This document shows, piece after piece, positions 16,514-24,418 of a stretch of 46,026 nucleotides of DNA. Position 1 is the first letter of the stretch. Every line of letters starts with the position of its first letter. Location: assembly GCA_019119675.1 (NCBI GenBank), contig DWWO01000027.1, positions 1 through 46,026 of the forward strand, written 5' to 3'. The notes under the pieces are model-generated. The model searched no databases. It was not told the DNA's origin and saw nothing but the letters and a program-made list of their open reading frames with translations. A program made the translations under genes and the position numbers. The stretch comes from Candidatus Mediterraneibacter faecipullorum. Its GTDB lineage: Bacteria > Bacillota > Clostridia > Lachnospirales > Lachnospiraceae.

Positions 16514-17863
16514 ATGAAATGTAAAGACATTTATGAGTGGCCGGAAAATTACGGGGATCCGGACTGGTTTATCCATGACCGTTTCGGGCTGTTCATCCAT
16601 TTCGGGCTGTTTTCCGTGGCTGCAAGGCACGAATGGGTCATGACTCTGGAGCAGATCGGTGCAGAGGGATATAAGAAATACTTCGACAACTTTAACCCGG
16701 ATCTGTTTGACGCACGGAAATGGGCAAAAATGGCGAAGGAGGCCGGATTTAAGTACGCGGTACTGACAGCGAAACACCATGAAGGATTCGCACTGTGGGA
16801 TACACAGCTCTCGGACTACAAGATCACGAATACGAAATTCGGCCGCGACCTCGTCAGGGAATATATCGACGCTTTCCGCGAAGAGGGACTGAAGGTCGGA
16901 ATATATTTCTCGCTCCTTGACTGGTATCATCCGGATTTCCTCGTGGACGGATATCACCCGGAGAGAAATAACAAAGAGTATATTGAAAGCCATCCCGGCG
17001 ATATGGAATCCTACAGAAAATTTATGCACGGACAGGTAAGAGAGCTCCTGACGAATTATGGAACGATTGATTATCTCTGGTTTGATTTCTCTTATCCGCA
17101 GCGTGACTGGGGTGACTCTGTAGGCAAAGGAAAAGACGACTGGGGCTCTGAGGAACTGGAGAAGATGATCCTTTCCCTGCAGCCGGACATCATCATCAAC
17201 GACAGGCTCGGACTGGGCAGGGGAGTAGGGACCCCGGAACAGTATCAGAGAAGTTCCAAAGCAGACAAGGACGGCAGACCGATCATATGGGAGGCATGCC
17301 AGACACTGAACAACAGTTGGGGATACGACAGGGATAACCTGAACTGGAAATCACCGGAAATGGTTATCAAGCTTCTGATCGATACGGTCTCCAAGGGCGG
17401 AAATATGCTGCTCAATATCGGGCCAAATGGCCGCGGCGAGATCGATAAGCGCACGATGAAGATCATGGATGAGGTCAGAGAATGGATGCGGCTGAACAAA
17501 GAATCCATCTATGGATGCGGACCGAGCGAGTACGAGGCTCCGGCGGACGCGAGATTTACACAGAGAGGCAACCATCTGTATCTTCACCTGTTTTCGTGGC
17601 CGTACCGTTCGCTTCTGATCAACGGACTGGGAGGAGAAGTAGAGTACGCCCAGTTCTTAAACGATCATTCCGAGATCAAATATATCCAGGATGAAGGTCT
17701 GTCGGGCAAGAGAAAATCTCATAAAGACCTGAATCTGGAGGTAACTGAAATTCATATCAAGGATAAGTTCGAGGACAAAGCGCTTCTTCTGACGCTCCCG
17801 GTCCAGAAACCGGACGTGACGGTGCCGGTCATCGAGTTTATCCTGAAAGAACAGGAGGACTAA
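16514..17863 (+). CDS. Alpha-L-fucosidase, GH29 family, cytoplasmic
   Basis: A 449-residue retaining alpha-L-fucosidase. The N-terminal DRFGLFIHFGLFSVAARHEWVM and the histidine pair in AVLTAKHHEGFALWD are family hallmarks. The nucleophile is the aspartate of YLWFDFSYP (D191). MLLNIGPNGRGEID follows near the C-terminal end of the barrel, and a small beta domain closes the protein. There is no signal peptide, so it should act on substrate already inside the cell. ATG 16514 has AAAGGAG upstream. The mannose-class PTS genes begin 3 bases after the stop, so the likely substrate is a fucosylated sugar imported by that PTS. Confidence 0.9.
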   Translation: MKCKDIYEWPENYGDPDWFIHDRFGLFIHFGLFSVAARHEWVMTLEQIGAEGYKKYFDNFNPDLFDARKWAKMAKEAGFKYAVLTAKHHEGFALWDTQLSDYKITNTKFGRDLVREYIDAFREEGLKVGIYFSLLDWYHPDFLVDGYHPERNNKEYIESHPGDMESYRKFMHGQVRELLTNYGTIDYLWFDFSYPQRDWGDSVGKGKDDWGSEELEKMILSLQPDIIINDRLGLGRGVGTPEQYQRSSKADKDGRPIIWEACQTLNNSWGYDRDNLNWKSPEMVIKLLIDTVSKGGNMLLNIGPNGRGEIDKRTMKIMDEVREWMRLNKESIYGCGPSEYEAPADARFTQRGNHLYLHLFSWPYRSLLINGLGGEVEYAQFLNDHSEIKYIQDEGLSGKRKSHKDLNLEVTEIHIKDKFEDKALLLTLPVQKPDVTVPVIEFILKEQED

Positions 17864-17866
17864 TCT

Positions 17867-18760
17867 ATGTACTATATCATTGCTTCACACGGTACTTACG
17901 CGCAGGCATGCAAGGTAAGCTGTGAGATGATCACAGGCGCGGCGCCGTCTTTCGTGGATTTTGCATTTACGGAGGATATGACAAAAGAGACCGTGGAAAA
18001 GAAATACGAAGAGATCCTCGCTGAGAAAGGCGCGGACGACTGTGCGGCGATCATCGTAGATCTTCCGGGCGGCACCCCGTATAACGCTGCGATGAGGATC
18101 GTTTCGGAACATAAGAACATACAGCTTGTACCGGGACTGTGCCAACAGCTCCTCGTGCTTTTAAATTCCGGTGAGAGCCTCGGAGACGCAATTGCCCAGA
18201 CAGGCGAGATATTTGCCGGCATTTCCGTAAAAGGCGGGGACAAGGCTGTTAAGGCGGACGCCCCGAAAGAGCCGGTAGAAAAGAACGGCATCGTAAACCT
18301 GCGTCTGGATGAGAGGCTGATCCACGGACAGGTGGCGACCTACTGGACACGTACTCTCCAGGCGGATCGTATCATCATCGCAGACGACGATGTGTTAAAA
18401 GACGAGATCGGCATGAGCGCACTGAAAGCTGCCGTTCCGTCAGGAGTCCATCTGAGCGTGCTGACGGTCGACAATGCGGCAAAACGTCTGAACGAAGGCA
18501 GATACAGCGGACAGAGAGTATTCCTTATCGTCAATAAGACAAAGACGATCTGCAGACTGCTGGATAACGGACTGAAAGTAAAAGAAGTAAATATCGGAAA
18601 CATGGGAGAAAAAGAGGGAAGAAAGCAGATCAAGAAGTCTGTTTACTGTACGCCGGAAGAGATCGCGGATATTGAAGCTGTGGAGAAAAAAGGCGTGCAG
18701 GTCTACGCCCAGATGGTTCCGAACGACGAGAAAAAGACATTCCGTTCTTATCTGGACTGA
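17867..18760 (+). CDS. PTS mannose-class EIIAB fusion protein
   Basis: A 297-residue cytoplasmic phosphotransfer protein. The EIIA-man domain (about 1-125) has the phospho-accepting histidine at residue 8 in IIASHGTYA and DLPGGTPYNAA. A short hydrophilic linker (about 126-140) follows, then an EIIB-man domain with its histidine at residue 153 in LRLDERLIHGQVATYW. It passes phosphate from HPr to the incoming sugar. CAGGAGGAC lies before the ATG, and the gene starts 3 bases after the fucosidase stop. Substrate specificity within the mannose class cannot be read from sequence. Confidence 0.92.
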   Translation: MYYIIASHGTYAQACKVSCEMITGAAPSFVDFAFTEDMTKETVEKKYEEILAEKGADDCAAIIVDLPGGTPYNAAMRIVSEHKNIQLVPGLCQQLLVLLNSGESLGDAIAQTGEIFAGISVKGGDKAVKADAPKEPVEKNGIVNLRLDERLIHGQVATYWTRTLQADRIIIADDDVLKDEIGMSALKAAVPSGVHLSVLTVDNAAKRLNEGRYSGQRVFLIVNKTKTICRLLDNGLKVKEVNIGNMGEKEGRKQIKKSVYCTPEEIADIEAVEKKGVQVYAQMVPNDEKKTFRSYLD

Positions 18761-18796
18761 TGGAAACTGAATGAAACGAAGGAGGGTTTTTAAAGT

Positions 18797-19600
18797 ATGG
18801 AAATACAGGTATGGCAGATTATTGCACTTACGATTTTATCAATGATCCTGATCTGGGACAGCTTATCAACGGCGATCTTCGACGGCAAGCCGATGTTTGC
18901 AGGTATCCTTGCCGGGATCATCATGGGAGACATTACAACAGGTCTGGCAGTCGGCGCGACACTTCAGCTGATGGTGCTCGGTGTCGGGACATACGGCGGA
19001 TCGTCTATGCCGGATTACCTGACAGGAGCTATCGTGGGAACCGTTTTTGCAGTGACATCCGGACAGGGCGTTGAATTCGGGATCGGCCTAGCCGTTCCGG
19101 TAGGACTTCTGATGGTCAACCTGGATGTACTTGCCAGATTCTGCAACGTGTTCTTCGCAAAGAGAGTGGAGGTGGCGATCGACAGACTGGATTATCCGGC
19201 GATCAAACGGAATATCTGGTTCGGCATGATCCCGTGGGCGCTTTCCAGAGCGCTTCCGGTATTCATCATGCTGATCTTCGGCGAGGATATCGTAAATGCG
19301 ATCGTAAATCATATGCCTGAGTGGCTGACAGGCGGCTTGAGCGTGGCAGGCGGACTGCTCCCGGCAGTAGGTATCGCGATCCTGCTCCGTTACCTGCCGG
19401 TTAAAAAGTACATTTCATTCCTGCTTCTCGGATTCTTCCTGGCAGCATATCTGTCAGTGCCGATGGTAGGCGTTGCAATCTTCGGAGTCGCTATGGCGGT
19501 CATCGAATTCAAAAAGAATATTGCGGGAAATCAGGTTGTAGCTGCAGCAAACACAGGTAGTTCACAGGAGGGACTGTTAGATGGAGAATATGAAGACTAA
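18797..19600 (+). CDS. PTS mannose-class EIIC permease
   Basis: A 267-residue membrane protein of the EIIC-man/sor family, with GKPMFAGILAGIIMGDITTGLAVGATLQLM near the N-terminus and GGSSMPDYLTGAIVGT following. About seven hydrophobic segments are visible. The ribosome site GGAGGG precedes ATG 18797. The 3' end overlaps EIID by 20 bases. Together with EIID it forms the sugar channel. Confidence 0.92.
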   Translation: MEIQVWQIIALTILSMILIWDSLSTAIFDGKPMFAGILAGIIMGDITTGLAVGATLQLMVLGVGTYGGSSMPDYLTGAIVGTVFAVTSGQGVEFGIGLAVPVGLLMVNLDVLARFCNVFFAKRVEVAIDRLDYPAIKRNIWFGMIPWALSRALPVFIMLIFGEDIVNAIVNHMPEWLTGGLSVAGGLLPAVGIAILLRYLPVKKYISFLLLGFFLAAYLSVPMVGVAIFGVAMAVIEFKKNIAGNQVVAAANTGSSQEGLLDGEYED

Positions 19601-20399
19601 CACAAATGAAACAAAGCTTACAAAAAAAGATATAAACAGTGTCAGCAGACGTTGGATCATGGGTTCCCAGATCACATGGAACTATGAGAAACAGATGGCG
19701 GTCGGATATCTCTGGGCAATGCTCCCGATCATCCGCAAGCTTTACAAAGATCCGGAACAGCAGAAAGAAATGTTAAAGACACACATCCAGTTCTTTAACA
19801 CAACGCCCCATATGGGAGGTTTTATCTGCGGTATCGACGCTGCGACAGAGGAACATGAGGGCTTTAAGGCCAAAGAGACGGTAAGAGGCTTAAAGACAGG
19901 TCTGATGGGACCGTTCGCAGGTGTTGGCGATACACTGTTCGGCGTACTGTTCCCGACGATCTTCGGCTCTATTGCCGCATACATGGGACAGGAAGGCAGC
20001 ATGGTAGGCGCGGTCATCTGGCTGCTTGTCAATATCGCGATCCTCATCCTGCGTACATTTACGACAGGGATCGGATACCGCGAGGGATCAAAGATCATTA
20101 CATCAGCGAAAGACAAACTGGATGCACTCACAGCGGCAGCTACGCTTCTTGGTATTACCGTAGTCGGCGCGCTGGTCGCAACAGTGGTAAAGGCAAATGT
20201 GACAGCTACATTTACAAGCGGCGAGATCAGTGTAAACGGACAGGACATCCTCAACCAGATCATGCCGTGCCTGATCCCGGCTGCATTTGTCGGTTTTATC
20301 TACTGGCTGCTCGGAAGAAAGAAGATGAGCTCAACAAAAGCGATCATCCTCGTGATGGTGCTTGCGATTCTTCTCCATGTTGTCGGTATTCTTGGATAA
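19581..20399 (+). CDS. PTS mannose-class EIID component
   Basis: A 272-residue EIID-man family protein. Characteristic segments are the N-terminal SQITWNYEKQMAVGYLWAMLPIIRKLY, then HIQFFNTTPHMGGFICGI and LKTGLMGPFAGVGDTLF. The tail carries hydrophobic segments. Its start lies within the EIIC gene, with AGGAGGGA upstream, so translation is probably coupled. A SIS-domain gene follows after 24 bases. Confidence 0.92.
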   Translation: MENMKTNTNETKLTKKDINSVSRRWIMGSQITWNYEKQMAVGYLWAMLPIIRKLYKDPEQQKEMLKTHIQFFNTTPHMGGFICGIDAATEEHEGFKAKETVRGLKTGLMGPFAGVGDTLFGVLFPTIFGSIAAYMGQEGSMVGAVIWLLVNIAILILRTFTTGIGYREGSKIITSAKDKLDALTAAATLLGITVVGALVATVVKANVTATFTSGEISVNGQDILNQIMPCLIPAAFVGFIYWLLGRKKMSSTKAIILVMVLAILLHVVGILG

Positions 20400-20423
20400 T
20401 GACAGCAGGGATGAAAGGTTTAT

Positions 20424-21128
20424 ATGGAACTTGAATTTTTTGACAAGGCAAGAGAAATAATGGAAAAGCTGGAGAATACCCAGCGGGACAATATACACAG
20501 GGCGGCGCTCCTGATATCTGAGTCTATCCGAAGCGGCGGCATCCTTCAGGCGTATGGAAGCGGGCATTCTTACGCAGCGGCCATAGAGGTGTGCGGACGT
20601 GCGGGAGGTCTGATCCCGTCCAAGCTGATCGGAGAACCGCAGTTCGGGGAGTTCGAAGCTGTAGAAGGAAATGCGTTTTATCTCATGAGGAAGGTAGATA
20701 TACGCCCGGACGATATTTTTATTCTGATCTCCAATTCCGGGCGGAACCCGATGACTATCGAGATGGCGGATTACATTAAGAAGAAAGGAAATCCGCTGAT
20801 CGTAGTTACCGCGCTGGATGTGTCGAAAGCGTCTGTATCCCGCCATTCCTCGGGTAAGCTCCTCTATGAATTTGCAGATGTAGTGCTGGATAATCAGTCT
20901 CAGTTCGGAGATGCGGCCCTGGATATCAGAGGTCTCGACTGTAAAGTGTGCGGAACATCTTCTTTTGCGGGATGTCTGCTGCTACAGCAGACAATGTATG
21001 AAGCTATCAGGGATATGGTAGAAAAAGGGTATGTTCCTCCGGTATACAAAAGTGCTAATATTGACGGGGGACCTGAATTTAACCACGCACTGGAAGCGGA
21101 ATACAGTGGAAGGATCTGGCATAAATAA
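20424..21128 (+). CDS. SIS-domain protein, possible sugar-phosphate isomerase
   Basis: A 234-residue protein made of a single SIS domain. [25 protein letters not shown] and [26 protein letters not shown] are the sugar-phosphate-binding segments. No HTH is present, so it is an enzyme rather than a regulator. It resembles uncharacterised SIS proteins found with PTS operons that act on N-acetylhexosamine phosphates, but the reaction is inference. As last gene of the fucosidase/PTS operon, it could isomerise or deaminate the phosphorylated sugar left after fucose removal. AAAGG precedes the ATG and a terminator follows. Confidence 0.75.
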   Translation: MELEFFDKAREIMEKLENTQRDNIHRAALLISESIRSGGILQAYGSGHSYAAAIEVCGRAGGLIPSKLIGEPQFGEFEAVEGNAFYLMRKVDIRPDDIFILISNSGRNPMTIEMADYIKKKGNPLIVVTALDVSKASVSRHSSGKLLYEFADVVLDNQSQFGDAALDIRGLDCKVCGTSSFAGCLLLQQTMYEAIRDMVEKGYVPPVYKSANIDGGPEFNHALEAEYSGRIWHK

Positions 21129-21155
21129 GAGACAGGACCGTTTCACTGCAGATAA

Positions 21156-21200
21156 GAACAGGAACAACCGGCAGTTATTCATGCGGGTTGTTCCTGTTTC
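21156..21200. terminator. Shared terminator between the PTS operon and mgtE
   Basis: A 13-bp stem, left arm within 21157-21169 and right arm 21186-21198, flanked by T-rich sequence on the plus side. It sits between convergent genes, so it may act in both directions. Confidence 0.65.
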
Positions 21201-21205
21201 TGTGT

Positions 21206-22537
21206 CTATAAGTTAAACAGCATAGTTGCGACATTGAAGTAGATGAGTATTGAGAAGATATCCACCAGCGTAGTGATAAGCGGGGATGCCATTATCGCAG
21301 GGTCGAGGTGTATCTTGCTTGCAAGCAGAGGCAGCATGCATCCGACCATTTTGGAAATGACAACAGTCCCGATCAGTGACAATGCGATGACGAGAGCGAG
21401 CCCTGCGTCATTGTACTGGATCATGATGCGGACACCGTTTGTCAGAGCGAGTACGGCCCCCACGATCAGGGAAATGCGGAACTCCTTGAAGATCACACGG
21501 AAGATATCTTTAAAACGGATCTGCGAGAGTGCAAGACCGCGGATGATCAGGGTCGAGCTCTGGGAACCGCAGTTCCCTCCGGTGTCCATCAGCATCGGGA
21601 TAAACGATACAAGGAGCGGAATAGCGGCGAATGCATTTTCATATTTCGTGATGATCGTACCTGTGATGATCGATGTGAACATCAGGATCAGGAGCCACGG
21701 GATACGGTTCCTGGCATGGGCGAATACCGATGTTTCGAAATAAGTCTTTTCGCTGGGATTGATAGCCGCCATTTTAGTGATATCTTCAGTCGCTTCCTCT
21801 ACCATAACGTCCATGGCGTCATCGAATGTGACAATACCGACCATCAGCCCGTCCGTATCCAGGACCGGGATGGCGAGAAAATCATATTTTGTGAAAAGCT
21901 TTGCTACTTCTTCTTTATCTGTATGTGTTTTTACCGAGATGATCTCAGTCTCCATGAGATCCCTGATCAGAACATCATCGTCTGTGGTCATCAGGTCTTT
22001 GGCGCTGACGATACCGGTCAGTCTGCGCCGTTCAGTCACATAGCAGGTATAGATTGTTTCTTTGTGTATCCCTGTTTCCTTGATATGTGCCATAGACTGT
22101 GCGACAGTCATATTTTCCCTGATGTCTACGTATTCTGTAGTCATAATGCTTCCGGCACTGTCTTCCGGATAGTTCAGGAGCTGATTGATGAGCGCCCTGT
22201 CTGATGTGCTGACAGTATCGAGGATGCGGTTGACCAGATTTGCCGGCAGCTCCTCGAGAAGGTCTACAGTATCGTCCATATACAGATCGTCCAGAAGTTC
22301 TTTTAACTCTTTTTCGGAAAACATTTCGACCAGATAGGTCTGCATGGAGCTTTCCATGTTGGCAAATACTTCCGCAGCCTTGTCCTTCGGGATCAGGCGG
22401 AAAGCCAGAGCCAGTTCTTTGTCATCCAGTTCGGAGAGCAGTGAGGCTATGTCCACCTCGTTCATTACATCCAGAATACTCCTCACAGCTTTGTACTGAC
22501 GCTGCTGGAGAAGTTTTACAAAAATATCTTTGTTCAT
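21206..22537 (-). CDS. mgtE: Magnesium transporter MgtE
   Basis: A 443-residue magnesium channel. The N domain (about 1-125) consists of helical MgtE repeats (DDKELALAFRLIPKDKAAEVFANM). A tandem CBS domain (about 130-255) includes IYTCYVTERRRLTGIVSAKDLM and FDDAMDVMVEEA. The membrane domain (about 275-443) has the pore motif FIPMLMDTGGNCGSQ. Length and order are standard. Translation starts at 22537 with AGAGAGGT upstream. An M-box riboswitch and terminator lie upstream, fitting repression by high magnesium. A small ORF with a stronger ribosome site overlaps its start. Confidence 0.94.
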   Translation of the reverse strand: MNKDIFVKLLQQRQYKAVRSILDVMNEVDIASLLSELDDKELALAFRLIPKDKAAEVFANMESSMQTYLVEMFSEKELKELLDDLYMDDTVDLLEELPANLVNRILDTVSTSDRALINQLLNYPEDSAGSIMTTEYVDIRENMTVAQSMAHIKETGIHKETIYTCYVTERRRLTGIVSAKDLMTTDDDVLIRDLMETEIISVKTHTDKEEVAKLFTKYDFLAIPVLDTDGLMVGIVTFDDAMDVMVEEATEDITKMAAINPSEKTYFETSVFAHARNRIPWLLILMFTSIITGTIITKYENAFAAIPLLVSFIPMLMDTGGNCGSQSSTLIIRGLALSQIRFKDIFRVIFKEFRISLIVGAVLALTNGVRIMIQYNDAGLALVIALSLIGTVVISKMVGCMLPLLASKIHLDPAIMASPLITTLVDIFSILIYFNVATMLFNL

Positions 22538-22607
22538 AGTAAGTACCTCTCTTTATGTTGTTTTTTGTCATTAAGCCGCATAAATGGCAACTGGCACCAG
22601 AGTCCAT
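22422..22607 (-). CDS. Possible small ORF overlapping the start of mgtE
   Basis: A 61-codon reading frame beginning at ATG 22607 behind AAAGGAGGTGAGG, the best ribosome site in this leader, and running 116 bases into mgtE in another frame. The predicted N-terminus is MDSGASCHLCGLMTKN, with a CxxC pair, and I recognise no domain. If translated, it could couple or compete with mgtE initiation. The codon pattern inside mgtE is imposed by mgtE, so only the first 23 codons are informative. It may also be a chance frame. Confidence 0.3.
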   Translation of the reverse strand: MDSGASCHLCGLMTKNNIKRGTYYEQRYFCKTSPAASVQSCEEYSGCNERGGHSLTALRTG

Positions 22608-22640
22608 AACCTCACCTCCTTTGACAGCAGTCCACACCGT

Positions 22641-22672
22641 GCCGCATCAGCGCAACGTGCGCGCATGCGGGC
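22641..22672 (-). other. GC-rich hairpin in the mgtE leader
   Basis: GCCGCAT (22641-22647) pairs with 22665-22672 (one bulge), and inside it GCGCA (22650-22654) pairs with TGCGC (22658-22662) around an ACG loop. It lies between the riboswitch terminator and the small ORF. No T run follows on the minus strand, so it is not a terminator. Confidence 0.5.
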
Positions 22673-22704
22673 GATGACAAGTGTGAACGAAAATTACAAA
22701 TAAA

Positions 22705-22749
22705 AATCTCAAACAGAAAACTCCGTCACTGCCTGAACAATGACGGAGT
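22705..22749 (-). terminator. M-box-associated terminator
   Basis: ACTCCGTCA and TGACGGAGT arms (22720-22728 and 22741-22749) form a 9-bp stem. In the minus transcript a TTTT followed by T-rich sequence comes next. It lies between the riboswitch and mgtE. Confidence 0.75.
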
Positions 22750-22770
22750 CATAATAACCCATGAAAATAA

Positions 22771-22941
22771 CCATGACCGGGATGCATCGTTCAAGCTTTA
22801 GTATCACAGGGCATATCAATTGCATTAGGCTGCACCTTCACGACACAGCCTGCTGACCATCTTATCGTGTCTCCACGATCTCGCGGCAGCAATCTTCGGG
22901 CATATCCCAATCCCTGTGGTAACCTCACCTACCGAATGATG
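22771..22941 (-). ncRNA. M-box (magnesium) riboswitch
   Basis: Read on the minus strand, the leader contains the M-box conserved blocks in order: GGTAGGTGAGG, then GGATATGCC, TTGCTGCCGC, a GCTGTG/TGCAGCC region, and GTGATACTAAAGC near the end. It precedes a terminator and mgtE, the usual target. Magnesium binding is expected to favour termination. Confidence 0.88.
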
Positions 22942-22963
22942 TATTCTGTTTTTATACGTGTAC

Positions 22964-22992
22964 ATTGTAGTTCAATGAAATGCCGATGTCAA
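22964..22992 (-). promoter_or_regulatory. SigA promoter for the mgtE transcript
   Basis: On the minus strand TTGACA (22992-22987), 17 bases, TACAAT (22969-22964), just upstream of the M-box. Confidence 0.8.
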
Positions 22993-23034
22993 GAGAAAAT
23001 TCTGCAGCATTCCGCGGCTTGAACATGTAACAGT

Positions 23035-24273
23035 TCAGTTCGCGACATTTGCATTAAATACGTATTTATCAAGCCGGTCAAACGCTTCCTTCACTCTTGA
23101 GAGCGGAAGCGCCAGATTCATACGGATGCCGAACGGGCAGTGGAACGGGCGGCCGTCCTGCCAGAGTACGCCGACTTCCAGCCCTGCAGTCTGGAGTTCA
23201 TCGATCGTCCGGTCATGTTTCTTGCACCATTCTTCACAGTCCAGAAGGAGCATATAAGTGCCCTGTGGCTTTATGACTTTCACTCCCTCAAAATGATCCT
23301 GGATGAATTGGTACGCATAATCTATATTTCCCGTGAGTACTTCGCAGAGCTGATCAACCCATTCGTATCCCTCCGGCTTATATGCGCCGATCAGGGCATA
23401 CATGGACAATACGTTCATATTGTTATAATGCGGCAGGGAGGTTTCCTTGTCCATTCGGTCTCTGAGCCATTTGTTATATATGATATGATAGCTCCCGATC
23501 AGCCCGGCAAGGTTGAAAGTCTTGGACGGTGCATAGAGCGCGATCGTCCGCTGTTTCGCATCTTCGGAAACACTCTGGGCCGGTATATGTTTATGACCTG
23601 TAAGGATCAGATCAGACCAGATCTCATCGGAGACGACATAGACATCGTGCTTTCGATAGAGCTCCATCATCTTTTCAAGTTCTTCCCTTTCCCATACTCT
23701 TCCGGTCGGATTATGAGGGGAGCAGAGGATGGCCGCATGGATCTTGTTCTCGATGATCTTTCTTTCCATATCTTCGAGATCCATGCGCCACATGCCTTCG
23801 TCATCCTGTACAAGCGGGCTGAGAACTATGTTGTAACCATTGTTAGTGAGAGCACCGGTAAATCCGATATATGTGGGCGAGTGGAGGAGTACGGAGTTGC
23901 CTTTGGAGCAGAGTACGTTGAGCGCGCTTACTACACCGCCCAGCACTCCGTTTTCATAGCCGATGTGCTCCTTTTTCAGTCCGGTGACGCCATTTCGTTT
24001 CTCATGCCACTGTATAATTTCTTCATAATATTCATCCCTCGGTACAAAATAGCCGTAGGCAGGATGTTTCACCCTCTCAATGATCGCTTCCGGGATCGTG
24101 GGGACCGTGGGAAAGTTCATATCTGCCACCCACATGGGGATACGGTCAAATCCCGGTTTCAGCTTTGCTTTTGCGAAATAGTCTGCACCGAAACCACTCT
24201 CCATATCAGGGGCGTCTACGGCGATCGCATCTTTTCCTTTTCTGTCCAGAATACTGGTAAAATCGTACTGCAT
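23035..24273 (-). CDS. MalY/PatB-type PLP-dependent C-S lyase or aminotransferase
   Basis: About 412 residues of fold-I PLP enzyme. Early FDRIPMWVADMNFPTVPTI is typical of the MalY/PatB group, which cleaves cystathionine or cysteine C-S bonds and may act as an aminotransferase. The PLP lysine is in APSKTFNLAGLIGSY, and SPHNPTGRVW and VSDEIWSDL supply cofactor contacts. ATG 24273 has GAGG six bases upstream; the in-frame ATG at 24279 abuts that site and is less likely. The last codons lie in a sequence shared with two intergenic repeats of this window. It is transcribed alone from its own promoter. Confidence 0.88.
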   Translation of the reverse strand: MQYDFTSILDRKGKDAIAVDAPDMESGFGADYFAKAKLKPGFDRIPMWVADMNFPTVPTIPEAIIERVKHPAYGYFVPRDEYYEEIIQWHEKRNGVTGLKKEHIGYENGVLGGVVSALNVLCSKGNSVLLHSPTYIGFTGALTNNGYNIVLSPLVQDDEGMWRMDLEDMERKIIENKIHAAILCSPHNPTGRVWEREELEKMMELYRKHDVYVVSDEIWSDLILTGHKHIPAQSVSEDAKQRTIALYAPSKTFNLAGLIGSYHIIYNKWLRDRMDKETSLPHYNNMNVLSMYALIGAYKPEGYEWVDQLCEVLTGNIDYAYQFIQDHFEGVKVIKPQGTYMLLLDCEEWCKKHDRTIDELQTAGLEVGVLWQDGRPFHCPFGIRMNLALPLSRVKEAFDRLDKYVFNANVAN

Positions 24274-24352
24274 ATCCATCCTCTTTTCTTTTTACTATAG
24301 ATGTTATTTTACAGAGTGTATTTTGAGTAAATCACAGCAGTGATTATCCAGA

Positions 24353-24381
24353 ATTATAGTCAGGGTACAGCCTAAAGTCAA
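24353..24381 (-). promoter_or_regulatory. SigA promoter for the PatB-like gene
   Basis: On the minus strand TTGACT (24381-24376), 17 bases, TATAAT (24358-24353). Part of the promoter lies in an imperfect hairpin (CTAAAGT/ACTTTAG arms, about 24360-24410) that could also end the upstream regulator transcript. Confidence 0.75.
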
Positions 24382-24418
24382 GCGGACGGAAATACTTTAG
24401 CCCTGGGGCATACATCTT

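Noticed and set aside
22641-22672. Second terminator in the mgtE leader
   Set aside because: The hairpin is GC-rich but is not followed by a T run on the minus strand.
23140-24300. 386-codon open frame antisense to the PatB-like gene
   Set aside because: The opposite strand encodes a full PLP enzyme with promoter and ribosome site. This frame has no family features.
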